Shown: piece after piece, positions 25,933 to 34,776 of the stretch | Position numbering within the stretch: position 1 is the first letter of the stretch | How the letters are laid out: each line of letters opens with the position of its first letter | Source of the DNA: Agrobacterium cucumeris | Lineage (GTDB): Bacteria; Pseudomonadota; Alphaproteobacteria; Rhizobiales; Rhizobiaceae | Assembly (NCBI RefSeq): GCF_030036535.1 | Contig: NZ_CP080388.1 | Coordinates: 1,669,001-1,733,000 of the forward strand | DNA length: 64,000 nucleotides | Direction of reading: 5' to 3' | The notes under the pieces: model-generated | The model's input: the letters and a program-made list of their open reading frames with translations, nothing else | What the model was told of the DNA's origin: nothing | The model's database searches: none | Position numbers and translations under genes: made by a program

Positions 25933-26901
25933 ATGACCAATCCCGGCTTGCAAATCAAAACCCTCCTCACCGATCCCCTGACCATCGCCATTGGTGCATC
26001 GGCCTTCCTGCTGCTGGTCGGCGAATTGCTGTCGCCCGGCTTCGCGCAAGGCTCGCAGATCGTGCGGCTGCTGACGATTGCCGCCATTCTCGGCATCGTC
26101 GCGGCGGGCCAGAACCTCGTCATTCTCGGCGGCCGTGAAGGCATCGATCTTTCCGTCGGCGCGATGATCTCGCTTGGTGCCGTTCTTGCCGGTAATATGA
26201 TGAACGGCCAGAATGCCGGCATTCCGCTCGCCATTCTCGTTGCCGGCGGCATTCCCTTCCTGATCGGCCTCATCAACGGCCTCGGCATCACCTTCGTGCG
26301 CATTCCGCCGCTGGTCATGACGCTTGGCATGACGGCCGTCATTCAGGGCGGGCTGGTCGTTTATTCGCAGGGCGTTCCATCAGGTGCGGCAGCGCCCCTG
26401 CTGGCGGGTTTCATCAACCGTCCGCTCATTTTCGGTATTCCCGGCGTACTCTTCGTCTGGCTAGGCATCGCCGCGATCATGCTCTTCGTGCTGCGCCGCA
26501 CCGCCTTCGGTTTCGCCATCTACGCCATCGGCTCCAACGAGCGGGCGGCGACGCTTACCGGATTGCCCGTCTCTTTGATCCGCACGCTGCTTTATGGCCT
26601 TTCCGGCCTGTTTGCCGGGCTGACCGGGGTGTGCGTCATCGGTTACACCGGCACATCCTTCATCTCCGTCGGCGACCGATATGTGCTTCCGTCGATCATT
26701 GCTGTTGTCATCGGCGGCACCTCGCTTGCCGGCGGTGCGGGTGGATATGTCGGAACCATGGCCGGGGCAGTTGCGCTCACCATTCTGCAAAGCGTACTGA
26801 TAACGCTCAACCTCGATGTATGGGCACGGCAGATCATATTCGGTGTCACGTTGCTAGCGCTGATGCTGCTTTATGGCCGCCAAAAGCAGTTGCGTGTGTG
26901 A
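25933..26901 (+). CDS. sugar ABC transporter permease 2 (RbsC-like)
   Basis: 322 aa, paralogous to permease 1. It shows AGQNLVILGGREGIDLSVGAMISL (about residues 57-80) and VIGGTSLAGGAGGYVGT. Two different RbsC-like subunits imply a heterodimeric channel, as in some rhizobial sugar importers. The start is ATG 25933, one base after the previous stop. Confidence 0.9.
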   Translation: MTNPGLQIKTLLTDPLTIAIGASAFLLLVGELLSPGFAQGSQIVRLLTIAAILGIVAAGQNLVILGGREGIDLSVGAMISLGAVLAGNMMNGQNAGIPLAILVAGGIPFLIGLINGLGITFVRIPPLVMTLGMTAVIQGGLVVYSQGVPSGAAAPLLAGFINRPLIFGIPGVLFVWLGIAAIMLFVLRRTAFGFAIYAIGSNERAATLTGLPVSLIRTLLYGLSGLFAGLTGVCVIGYTGTSFISVGDRYVLPSIIAVVIGGTSLAGGAGGYVGTMAGAVALTILQSVLITLNLDVWARQIIFGVTLLALMLLYGRQKQLRV

Positions 26902-26904
26902 CAG

Positions 26905-27927
26905 ATGAGCAAAGACCAAGGTTCGAATATCAGGGAAGTTGCAGCTCTCGCGGGCGTTTCCATCGCGACCGTATCGCGGGCGCTGCAGCAACCCGACAAG
27001 GTTCGCCCGGAGACCCGCAAGAAGGTTTTCGACGCCGTGCGGCAGGCGAACTTCGTTCCCAATGCGCAGGCGGCCAGCTTCCGCCGCCAATCCAACAACA
27101 CTGTCATCCTTCTCGTTCGCGATATCGGCAACCCGTTTTATCTCGAAATCTACAAGGGCGTGGAAGAAGCGGCGGGCGAAGCGGGCTTCAAGGTGCTGAT
27201 GGGCGATGCCCGCAACGACGAGAACCGCGTGGCGACCCATATCGACATGGTGCGTCAGAAACATGCCGACGGGCTTATCCTGATGACCGGCCAGTTTCCC
27301 TCCGAGCTTCTCGATCAGGGCGACGCGCTGCCGCCGATCGTCATCGCGTCGGAGACGGTGCCCGGCCTCGCGCTGCCGACCGTCAAGGTGGACAACCGTG
27401 CCGCCTCCATGAATGCCATGCGGCACCTCATCGAGGCGGGGCATAAAGAGATCGTGCATCTGGCCGGTCCCGTCCCGGAAAGTCTGGCGCAGGAGCGTTT
27501 CGACGGGTACCGCGCAGCACTTGCCGAGGCTGGCATAACTTACACCGACGAACTGGTGGTGACGGGCGATTACAGCATCGAGGCTGGCCGTCAGGCGATA
27601 ACCGGCCTTCTCGAAGGCGGCATCGCCTTCACCGCGATCTTCGCATCGAGCGACCAGATGGCGATTGGCGCGATCAGCGAGTTGCGGGCGCGTGGGGTTT
27701 CGGTTCCGGCCGACGTCTCCGTCATCGGCTTCGACGACATCATCTTCGCCAATGCGTTTGAGCCGCCGTTGACGACGGTGCGCCAGCCCCGCCAGGAAAT
27801 GGGCCGCAGGGCCATGGCGCTGATGGTGGACAGATTGAACGGAAAACGCACGGCTGAAACCATCGTGCTGGATACGGAACTGGTGGTGCGCGGCTCGGTC
27901 GCGCCCTGCCGCCCGCCGCATCGGTAG
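26905..27927 (+). CDS. LacI-family repressor of the sugar operon
   Basis: 340 aa. Helix-turn-helix at residues 7-27 (IREVAALAGVSIATVSRALQQ), hinge, then a PurR/RbsR-like effector domain ending in the usual VIGFDDIIFANAFEPPLTTVRQP. It is embedded in the operon 3 bases after permease 2, so it is autoregulated through the twin operators at 22301-22336. Codon use is like the neighbours. The long antisense frame over it and the next gene is a shadow. Confidence 0.9.
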   Translation: MSKDQGSNIREVAALAGVSIATVSRALQQPDKVRPETRKKVFDAVRQANFVPNAQAASFRRQSNNTVILLVRDIGNPFYLEIYKGVEEAAGEAGFKVLMGDARNDENRVATHIDMVRQKHADGLILMTGQFPSELLDQGDALPPIVIASETVPGLALPTVKVDNRAASMNAMRHLIEAGHKEIVHLAGPVPESLAQERFDGYRAALAEAGITYTDELVVTGDYSIEAGRQAITGLLEGGIAFTAIFASSDQMAIGAISELRARGVSVPADVSVIGFDDIIFANAFEPPLTTVRQPRQEMGRRAMALMVDRLNGKRTAETIVLDTELVVRGSVAPCRPPHR

Positions 27928-27960
27928 CGGCCAGACTGTGAATGCAAGGAGTGTAAGGAC

Positions 27961-29010
27961 ATGAAGACGATCAAAGGCCCGGCAATTTTCCTCGCGCAAT
28001 TTGCCGGAGACGAGGCCCCTTTCGACACGCTCGACAATCTCGGCCAATGGGCGGCTTCGCTCGGTTACAAGGGCATTCAGGTGCCGACCGATCCCAAACT
28101 CTTCGATCTGGAAAAGGCCGCCGCCTCCAGGACCTATTGCGACGATATCAAGGGCCGTCTGGCCGAGATCGGCGTCGAGGTCACCGAGCTTTCGACACAT
28201 ATTCAGGGCCAGCTTGTCGCCGTTCATCCCGTTTATGATGAAATGTTCGATGGTTTCGCGCCGCCTGAACTGCGCGGCAAACCGCAGGCGCGGCAGGAAT
28301 GGGCCGTCAATCAGCTGAAGTGTGCGGCGAAGGCGTCGCAGTATCTTGGCCTCAAGAGCCATGCGACTTTCTCCGGCGCGCTTGCCTGGCCGTTCGTCTA
28401 TCCGTGGCCGCAGCGTCCGGCCGGGCTTGTCGAAATGGCTTTCGCCGAACTGGGCAAGCGTTGGACACCCATTCTCGATACATTCGAGGAGAACGGCGTC
28501 GATCTCTGCTACGAGCTGCATCCGGGTGAGGACCTGCATGACGGCGTCACCTTCGAGCGTTTTCTTGAGGCGACCGGCAATCATTCGCGCGCCAACATCC
28601 TCTATGATCCCTCGCATTTCGTGCTTCAGGCGATGGATTATCTTGAGTTCATCGACATCTACCACGAGCGCATCCGCGCCTTTCACGTCAAGGATGCCGA
28701 GTTCAATCCGACCGGCCGTTCCGGCGTTTATGGCGGTTATCAGAACTGGGTCGACCGGCCGGGACGTTTCCGTTCGCTCGGCGACGGGCATGTCGATTTC
28801 GGCGCGGTGTTTTCCAAGCTGACCCAATATGATTTCGAAGGTTGGGCGGTGCTGGAGTGGGAATGCGCGCTGAAACACCCGGAAGACGGCGCGCGTGAAG
28901 GCGCAAGCTTCATTGAAAATCACATCATCCGCGTGACGGAGCGGGCCTTCGACGATTTCGCCAAAAGCGGCATCGATGATGCCGCCAATCGCCGCCTTCT
29001 TGGACTTTGA
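27961..29010 (+). CDS. sugar phosphate isomerase/epimerase-family TIM barrel, cytosolic
   Basis: 349 aa, no signal peptide. Metal-binding residues of the AP-endonuclease-2-like barrel are visible: Glu185 (CYELHPGE), Asp216/His219 (LYDPSHF), His242/Asp245 (AFHVKDAE) and Glu299 (VLEWE). The family includes isomerases, epimerases, inosose dehydratase and, more recently, enzymes that eliminate or hydrate 3-keto-glycosides (LgdB type). Next to a Gfo/Idh/MocA dehydrogenase and a periplasmic relative, an elimination/hydration role on a 3-keto sugar is plausible. Not proved by sequence. Confidence 0.82.
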   Translation: MKTIKGPAIFLAQFAGDEAPFDTLDNLGQWAASLGYKGIQVPTDPKLFDLEKAAASRTYCDDIKGRLAEIGVEVTELSTHIQGQLVAVHPVYDEMFDGFAPPELRGKPQARQEWAVNQLKCAAKASQYLGLKSHATFSGALAWPFVYPWPQRPAGLVEMAFAELGKRWTPILDTFEENGVDLCYELHPGEDLHDGVTFERFLEATGNHSRANILYDPSHFVLQAMDYLEFIDIYHERIRAFHVKDAEFNPTGRSGVYGGYQNWVDRPGRFRSLGDGHVDFGAVFSKLTQYDFEGWAVLEWECALKHPEDGAREGASFIENHIIRVTERAFDDFAKSGIDDAANRRLLGL

Positions 29011-29021
29011 AAGGGATAGCC

Positions 29022-30191
29022 ATGTCCTCCGCTACAAAGAAATTCGATAGCCGCCGTATTCGTCTCGGCATGGCCGGTGGTGGTCAGGGTGCCTTTATCG
29101 GTGCCGTGCACCGCATCGCGGCCCGGCTGGATGACCGTTACGAGCTGGTGGCCGGCGCGCTTTCCTCCGATCCCGCGCGTGCTAGCGCTTCGGCAACCCT
29201 GCTGGGCATTGCGCCGGAGCGCTCCTATGCCTCGTTCGAGGAAATGGCGGCATCCGAGGCTGGTCGGGAAGATGGCATCGAGGCGGTCGCCATCGTCACC
29301 CCCAACCATCTGCATTTTGCTCCGTCCAAGGCATTTCTCGACGCCGGCATCCACGTCATCTGCGACAAGCCGGTGACCGCGACGCTGGAAGAGGCGAAGG
29401 CGCTTGCCGAGATCGTCAGGGCGTCCGACAGGTTGTTCATCCTGACGCACAACTACACCGGCTACGCGATGCTGCGGCAGATGCGCGAGATGATCGCCGA
29501 TGGATCCATAGGCAAGCTGCGCCACGTCCAGGCCGAATATGCGCAGGACTGGCTGACCGAAGCCGTCGAAAAGACGGGTGCGAAGGGTGCGGAATGGCGC
29601 ACCGACCCCAGCCGCTCCGGCGCCGGCGGTGCAATCGGCGATATCGGCACCCATGCCTTCAACGCCGCTGCCTTCGTCACGGGCGAAATCCCGACAAGCC
29701 TTTATGCCGATCTGACGTCGTTCGTTCCGGGCCGGCAGCTGGATGACAGCGCCAATATTCTGCTGCGTTATGAAAGCGGCGCCAAGGGGATGCTCTGGGC
29801 GAGCCAGATCGCGGTCGGCAATGAAAACGCGCTGTCGCTGCGGGTCTATGGCGATAAAGGCGGGCTTGAATGGCACCACCGGGTGCCGGACGAGCTGTGG
29901 TTCACGCCTTATGGCGAACCCAAGCGGCTTATCACCCGCAACGGCGCAGGCGCAGGTGCTGCCGCCAACCGTGTCAGCCGCGTGCCATCCGGACACCCAG
30001 AGGGATATCTCGAGGGTTTTGCGACGATTTACCGTGAAGCCGCAGATGCAATCATCGCAAAAAGGGAGGGAAAGACAGCCGCCGGGGATGTGATTTACCC
30101 CGGCATAGAGGACGGCCTTGCGGGTCTCGCATTCATCGATGCGGCCGTGCGGTCCAGTGGGACCTCGTCCTGGGTAGGGATCGACATCTAG
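29022..30191 (+). CDS. Gfo/Idh/MocA-family oxidoreductase
   Basis: 389 aa. N-terminal Rossmann motif RLGMAGGGQGAFIGAVHRIA, then the EKP-type motif in the variant ICDKPVTATLEEA, and the catalytic Asp/His in GAIGDIGTHAFNAAAF. ATG 29022 has AAAGGGA upstream; a TTG at 29007 overlapping the previous stop is less likely. Members oxidise or reduce the 3-position of glucosides and inositols (LgdA, LgdC, ThuB, DgpA). Here it probably interconverts a hydroxy and 3-keto sugar in the cytosol. Confidence 0.87.
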   Translation: MSSATKKFDSRRIRLGMAGGGQGAFIGAVHRIAARLDDRYELVAGALSSDPARASASATLLGIAPERSYASFEEMAASEAGREDGIEAVAIVTPNHLHFAPSKAFLDAGIHVICDKPVTATLEEAKALAEIVRASDRLFILTHNYTGYAMLRQMREMIADGSIGKLRHVQAEYAQDWLTEAVEKTGAKGAEWRTDPSRSGAGGAIGDIGTHAFNAAAFVTGEIPTSLYADLTSFVPGRQLDDSANILLRYESGAKGMLWASQIAVGNENALSLRVYGDKGGLEWHHRVPDELWFTPYGEPKRLITRNGAGAGAAANRVSRVPSGHPEGYLEGFATIYREAADAIIAKREGKTAAGDVIYPGIEDGLAGLAFIDAAVRSSGTSSWVGIDI

Positions 30192-30320
30192 ATCATCGCT
30201 TATCGAGGACGGACGACGCAGGGCACAGGAGGTGGTGCCCGGCATAACCTGGCCAGGAGGCCGGGAAAGGCGTGGGCACACGTGTCGTCACATTGATCAA
30301 ACGGAAAGGGAGTTACGCGT

Positions 30321-31175
30321 TTGAAAACGTTCAAGTCAAAATTCGTGAAGATGGCAGCCGTCGTCGCATTGGCGGCCGGCATCACGAACCCGGTTCTGGC
30401 CGAAGACAGCAAGACGCTGCCGATAGCCGCGCAGATGTACACATTGCGCAACGCGGGAACGCTTGAGGAGCAGCTTGCCATTCTCAACCGCGCCGGCGTT
30501 TCGGCAGTTGAAACGGTGGATATGCAGAAGGTCAGCGCCAGCGAGCTGAACGCGCTTCTGGAAAAGCACAAGATCAAGGTCATTTCCTCGCATGTGCCGA
30601 TCGACAAGCTGCGCGGCAACCTCGATGACGTCATCACCGAGCAGAAAGCCGTCGGCAATCCTGTTGTCACCGTGCCTTTCCTGAAGCCGGAAGACCGCCC
30701 GAAGGACGCCGCGGGCTGGACCGCCTTTGGCAAGGAACTTGGTGGTTATGCGGACAAGCTGTCTGCGGCGGGCCTCTCCATGGCCTACCACAATCATGAC
30801 TTTGAAATGGTCAAGTTCGATGACAAGACGGCACTTGAGCTGCTGCTCGATGCTGCCGGCCCGAAACTGCAGAGCGAGCTCGATGTCGCCTGGGTGGCGC
30901 GCAGCGGCAATGATCCGGCCGCGTTCCTCGGCACCTTGAAGGGCCGGGTATTTGCCATCCATGCCAAGGACAACGCGCCTGCGGGCACGGCGGAAAACGA
31001 GCGCGGCTTTGCCACACTCGGCACCGGCGTTCTCGACTGGAAGGCAATTCTGCCGGCGGCCAAGCAGGCCGGCGTCAAGTGGTTCATCCTTGAGCACGAC
31101 CTTCCGCTCGATGCCGAAGCTGTCGTGACCAAGGGCAATGCGTTCCTCAATGAACGTCTTCCGACCCTTCAGTAA
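30321..31175 (+). CDS. exported sugar phosphate isomerase/epimerase-family TIM barrel
   Basis: 284 aa starting at TTG 30321 after AAAGGGAG. It has a clear Sec signal (residues 1-27, MAAVVALAAGITNPVLA), unusual for a family that is mostly cytosolic. Metal ligands are retained: His157/His159/Glu162 region (YHNHDFE), Asp188 (ELDVAW), His214/Asp217 (AIHAKD) and Glu258 (LEHD). Placed directly before the periplasmic GMC dehydrogenase trio, it may cleave a 3-keto glycoside in the periplasm by elimination. The 129-base gap before it holds several short GC hairpins, including one at 30221-30240. Confidence 0.8.
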   Translation: MKTFKSKFVKMAAVVALAAGITNPVLAEDSKTLPIAAQMYTLRNAGTLEEQLAILNRAGVSAVETVDMQKVSASELNALLEKHKIKVISSHVPIDKLRGNLDDVITEQKAVGNPVVTVPFLKPEDRPKDAAGWTAFGKELGGYADKLSAAGLSMAYHNHDFEMVKFDDKTALELLLDAAGPKLQSELDVAWVARSGNDPAAFLGTLKGRVFAIHAKDNAPAGTAENERGFATLGTGVLDWKAILPAAKQAGVKWFILEHDLPLDAEAVVTKGNAFLNERLPTLQ

Positions 31176-31198
31176 TCACTGCCAGTAAAACCAGAACC

Positions 31199-31228
31199 GC
31201 TCCCCGGCGGCCGGTTTCGCCGGGGCGC
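31199..31228 (+). repeat. intercistronic GC hairpin before the GMC gene
   Basis: CCCCGGCG (31202-31209) pairs with CGCCGGGG (31218-31225), extendable by a GC pair on each side of a mismatch. No T-run follows. It lies in the 148-base gap between the exported barrel enzyme and the GMC gene, so it probably modulates relative expression. Confidence 0.5.
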
Positions 31229-31323
31229 ATGAGGTTCGACAGACGCATGGCCAGTTTCCGCCGCACCGCGACGGGAAGTGCTTCGTCTCGTCGTTTTTTC
31301 CAAGTCACATCGGAGGAGTTATC

Positions 31324-33009
31324 ATGGCAAACAATCATTATGATGCGATTGTTGTCGGCTCGGGCATCAGTGGAGGCTGGGCCGCGAAGGAACTCACGCA
31401 AAAGGGCCTGAAGGTCCTGATGCTGGAGCGCGGCCGGAACATCGAGCACATCACCGACTATCAGAATGCGGACAAGGAGGCCTGGGACTACCCCCACCGC
31501 AACCGCGCCACGCAGGAGATGAAGGCGAAATACCCCGTTCTCAGCCGTGACTACCTGCTGGAAGAAGCAACGCTTGGCATGTGGGCCGATGAGCAGGAAA
31601 CACCCTATGTCGAAGAAAAGCGCTTCGACTGGTTCCGCGGTTATCATGTCGGTGGTCGCTCGCTGCTCTGGGGACGCCAGACCTATCGCTGGTCACAGAC
31701 CGATTTCGAGGCCAATGCGAAAGACGGTATCGCCGTTGACTGGCCCATCCGATATGAGGATGTTTCCCCCTGGTATGATTATGTCGAGCGTTTTGCCGGC
31801 ATCTCCGGCAGCCGTGAGGGGCTGGATATTCTTCCCGATGGCGAATTCCTGCCGCCCATTCCGCTCAATTTCGTCGAGCAGGATGTCGCAAGCCGGCTGA
31901 AGAAGGTGTTCAATGGCACGCGCCACCTCATCAATTCGCGTTGCGCCAACATCACCCAGGAGCTTCCCGACCAGGAGCGCACGCGCTGTCAGTTCCGCAA
32001 CAAGTGTCGGCTGGGCTGTCCCTTCGGTGGCTATTTCAGCACGCAGGCCTCGACCCTGCCTGCGGCGGTCGCCACCGGCAATCTGACGCTCAGGCCTTTC
32101 TCCATCGTCAAGGAAATCTTGTACGACAAGGACAAGAAGAAGGCGCGTGGCGTCGAGATCATCGATGCCGAGACGAACCTGACCTATGAATACACCGCCG
32201 ACATCATCTTCCTCAACGCTTCGACGCTGAACTCGACCTGGGTGCTGATGAACTCGGCCACCGATGTCTGGGAAGGCGGGCTTGGAAGCAGCTCGGGCGA
32301 ACTCGGCCACAACGTGATGGACCACCATTTCCGGATGGGTGCCACCGGCCAGGTGGAAGGCTTCGAGGATTTCTACTTCAAGGGTCGCCGCCCGGCGGGC
32401 TTCTACATTCCGCGTTTCCGCAACACCGGCGACGACAAGCGCAAATATCTGCGTGGTTTCGGGTATCAGGGCTCGGCCAGCCGTTCGCGCTGGGAGCGGG
32501 AAATCGCCGAACTGAACATCGGCGCCGACTACAAGGAGGCCCTGACCGAGCCGGGTGGCTGGACCATCGGCATGACCGCTTTCGGCGAAATGCTGCCCTA
32601 TCATGAGAACCGCGTGAAACTGGATCATGAGAAGAAGGACAAGTGGGGCCTGCCGGTCCTGTCAATGAATGTCGAGATGAAGCAGAACGAACTCGATATG
32701 CGCGAAGACATGGTCAATGACGCCGTCGAGATGTTCGAGGCGGTTGGCATCAAGAACGTCAAACCCTCCAGGGGCAGTTACGCCCCCGGCATGGGCATTC
32801 ATGAAATGGGAACAGCCCGCATGGGGCGTGACCCGAAAACCTCCGTCCTCAACGGCAACAACCAGGTCTGGGATGCGCCCAACGTCTTTGTCACCGATGG
32901 CGCGTGCATGACTTCGGCCTCCTGTGTCAACCCGTCCCTGACCTACATGGCGCTGACGGCGCGTGCGGCCGATTTTGCCGTTTCCGAACGCAAGAAGGGG
33001 AACCTGTGA
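31324..33009 (+). CDS. GMC-family dehydrogenase, large FAD subunit (glucoside 3-dehydrogenase type)
   Basis: 561 aa. FAD motif VVGSGISGGWAAKEL (residues 10-24) and the GMC active-site pair His493 (GIHEMGTARMG) and Asn536 (SCVNPSL). A Cys-x5-Cys-x3-Cys cluster at 222/228/232, with the extra Cys207 nearby, matches the iron-sulfur site of FAD-glucose dehydrogenases. No signal peptide: relatives are carried out by a Tat-tagged small subunit, the next gene here. It starts after GGAGG and overlaps the small-subunit start by one base (TGATG). Likely oxidises C3 of a glycoside in the periplasm and passes electrons to the cytochrome c at 33640. Confidence 0.88.
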   Translation: MANNHYDAIVVGSGISGGWAAKELTQKGLKVLMLERGRNIEHITDYQNADKEAWDYPHRNRATQEMKAKYPVLSRDYLLEEATLGMWADEQETPYVEEKRFDWFRGYHVGGRSLLWGRQTYRWSQTDFEANAKDGIAVDWPIRYEDVSPWYDYVERFAGISGSREGLDILPDGEFLPPIPLNFVEQDVASRLKKVFNGTRHLINSRCANITQELPDQERTRCQFRNKCRLGCPFGGYFSTQASTLPAAVATGNLTLRPFSIVKEILYDKDKKKARGVEIIDAETNLTYEYTADIIFLNASTLNSTWVLMNSATDVWEGGLGSSSGELGHNVMDHHFRMGATGQVEGFEDFYFKGRRPAGFYIPRFRNTGDDKRKYLRGFGYQGSASRSRWEREIAELNIGADYKEALTEPGGWTIGMTAFGEMLPYHENRVKLDHEKKDKWGLPVLSMNVEMKQNELDMREDMVNDAVEMFEAVGIKNVKPSRGSYAPGMGIHEMGTARMGRDPKTSVLNGNNQVWDAPNVFVTDGACMTSASCVNPSLTYMALTARAADFAVSERKKGNL

Positions 33010-33569
33010 TGAACAGACGCGAACTGCTGAAACTGATAGCCATTGCCACGGGTCTTCCGCTGATCGGCGCGGATATTCTGACGGCCGCCGAAAACGCTAC
33101 CAAACCAGCCGGTGGTGCTCATGTCTTCACCGCGGAAGAAATCCGGTTTCTGGACGAGGTGGCGGAAACCATCATTCCCCGCACCTCCACGCCGGGTGCG
33201 AAGGATGCTGAAGTGGGAGCATTCATGGCCGTCTATGCGGCCGATTGTTATACCGATGAACAACGGACACTCTTCCTTTCGGCAATTTCCGATATCGAAA
33301 AGCGCAGCCAGACCGACCACAAGAAGGGCTTTCTGGAACTGACGCCAGAACAGCGGCAGGCGCTGCTTGCCGCGCTGGACAAGCAGGCCAAGGCGGAACA
33401 GACGCCGGTAAAACCGCACGCCTTCACGCTGGTCAAACAGCTGACGCTGCTTGGTTTCTTCACCTCGAAGATCGGCGCTACGGAAGTGCTCGTTTATGAC
33501 GAAATTCCCGGCGGTTTCGAAGACCGCGTTCCCTATAAGAAGGGCACGCCCGCCTGGGGCACGACCTGA
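33009..33569 (+). CDS. gluconate 2-dehydrogenase subunit 3 family protein (small subunit)
   Basis: 186 aa with a twin-arginine start (MNRRELLKLIAIATGLPLIG). It belongs to the small-subunit family of GMC dehydrogenases, identified by the EEIRFLDEVAETIIPRTSTPGA stretch. It acts as chaperone and Tat escort of the large subunit. The start was set by the 1-base overlap (33009) with the GMC stop; a longer frame from 32904 is inside that gene. Confidence 0.88.
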   Translation: MNRRELLKLIAIATGLPLIGADILTAAENATKPAGGAHVFTAEEIRFLDEVAETIIPRTSTPGAKDAEVGAFMAVYAADCYTDEQRTLFLSAISDIEKRSQTDHKKGFLELTPEQRQALLAALDKQAKAEQTPVKPHAFTLVKQLTLLGFFTSKIGATEVLVYDEIPGGFEDRVPYKKGTPAWGTT

Positions 33570-33583
33570 ACAGAGCAACCTCC

Positions 33584-33609
33584 GGCCCGTCCGCTTTTGC
33601 GGGCGGGCC
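33584..33609 (+). repeat. hairpin between small subunit and cytochrome c
   Basis: GGCCCGTCCGC (33584-33594), TTTT loop, GCGGGCGGGCC (33599-33609): an 11-bp stem with one wobble pair. It is followed by GTATTTA, a weak U tract. It could cause partial termination before the cytochrome gene. Confidence 0.55.
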
Positions 33610-33639
33610 GTATTTATGCGGCAAGACAAGGATGACACG

Positions 33640-34035
33640 ATGCGCAAGACAATAATCATCGCGGCGGCAATGCTGACTGCAAGTGCCATTCCCGCTCTTT
33701 CGGAAGGCGATGTTGCCAAGGGGGAGGCGGTCTTCAAGCGCTGTTCCGCCTGCCACGCCATTGGCGAGGGCGCGAAAAACAGGGTCGGTCCGCAGCTTAA
33801 CGGCATCATCGGCCGCGCAGCAGGCGGCGTGGCGGACTATAATTATTCGGCAGCGATGAAAAAAGCGGGCGAGGACGGTCTTGTCTGGACGCCCGAAGAA
33901 TTGCGGGATTTCCTGAGCGCGCCGAAAAAGAAAATACCCGGAAACAAGATGGCGCTGGCCGGCATCAGCAAGCCGGAGGATCTGGACAATCTCATCGCCT
34001 ATATCGAAAGCGCGGCTTCGAAGCCGGCCGAGTGA
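33640..34035 (+). CDS. periplasmic class I cytochrome c
   Basis: 131 aa with a Sec signal (AAAMLTASAIPALSE). One haem motif CSACH at residues 35-39 and the axial Met104 (NKMALAG), like small cytochrome c2/c550. ATG 33640 follows AAGGA; longer frame rejected. It ends the sugar operon and is the probable electron acceptor of the GMC dehydrogenase, linking sugar oxidation to the respiratory chain. Confidence 0.9.
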   Translation: MRKTIIIAAAMLTASAIPALSEGDVAKGEAVFKRCSACHAIGEGAKNRVGPQLNGIIGRAAGGVADYNYSAAMKKAGEDGLVWTPEELRDFLSAPKKKIPGNKMALAGISKPEDLDNLIAYIESAASKPAE

Positions 34036-34074
34036 CAGCGAAAAGCGGAGTACGTGGAGGTCGGCAGTACGCCC

Positions 34075-34776
34075 TTACACCTGGCTGGTTTCGCCCTCTG
34101 CCAACTGAGCAAGCCCCGGCAGATTGCAAACCAGGAGCTTCTGCCGCCCGCCCTGCACCAACCCCTTGCTCTCCCAGCTGGAGAGGATGCGGGAGACGGT
34201 GTGCAGTGTGGTGCCGGTCATTTCGGCGATATCCTGACGGGAAATGGGGAAGTCGATACGGATGCCGTCTTCCTCCTTGCGGCCCGCCTGCTGCGAAAGG
34301 CGCAGTACGGCATGGGCCACCCGGCGCTCCACTTCCTGCGTCGACATTTCGCGGATGCGCGTATGGGCTTCCTCGAGACGCTGGCCGATCGTCTGCATGG
34401 CGGAGACGGCAAGATGCGGGTTCTGTTCGACGAATTGCGGCCAGAGGTCCGTCTGCCATGACAGGATGACGCTTTCGGCCGCCGTCGTGGCGGTGCCGGG
34501 ATAATCGGACCGTTGCAGTGCTCTTGCGAAACCGAAGAGATCACCGGGATGCACCACGCGCACGATGATCTGCTGGCCGTCATGCGTCACCTGCGTCACC
34601 TTCAGGCGGCCGTGGATAAGCAGGAAGAAATGCGTTGCCGACTGGCCCTGCTCGAAAATGGCTTCGCCCGGCGGCACCAGCCGGGATGTGGCGTGGGTCA
34701 GCAGGCCGTCCAGCTCATCGTCGGCCATCTTGGCAAACAAGGCCAGCGACCGGATGACGCTTCGGTCAATCTTCAC
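34075..34776 (-). CDS. nnrR: Crp/Fnr-family nitrogen-oxide regulator
   Basis: 233 aa from GTG 34776 (GAGAGG six bases upstream). N-terminal cyclic-nucleotide-binding-like beta roll (about 20-135) without the cysteines of an Fnr iron-sulfur cluster; C-terminal Crp helix-turn-helix (ISRQDIAEMTGTTLHTVSRILSSWE). Family and location between nirV and the sugar operon fit NnrR, the nitric-oxide-responsive activator of nirK and nor. Fnr-type sites at 34889-34902 and 34916-34929 lie upstream. It could instead be another FixK/Dnr-type member. Confidence 0.85.
   Translation of the reverse strand: MKIDRSVIRSLALFAKMADDELDGLLTHATSRLVPPGEAIFEQGQSATHFFLLIHGRLKVTQVTHDGQQIIVRVVHPGDLFGFARALQRSDYPGTATTAAESVILSWQTDLWPQFVEQNPHLAVSAMQTIGQRLEEAHTRIREMSTQEVERRVAHAVLRLSQQAGRKEEDGIRIDFPISRQDIAEMTGTTLHTVSRILSSWESKGLVQGGRQKLLVCNLPGLAQLAEGETSQV

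Noticed and set aside
26854..28923. 689-codon minus-strand frame over the LacI and TIM-barrel genes
   Set aside because: Both plus-strand genes have clear domains and ribosome sites; the antisense product has none.
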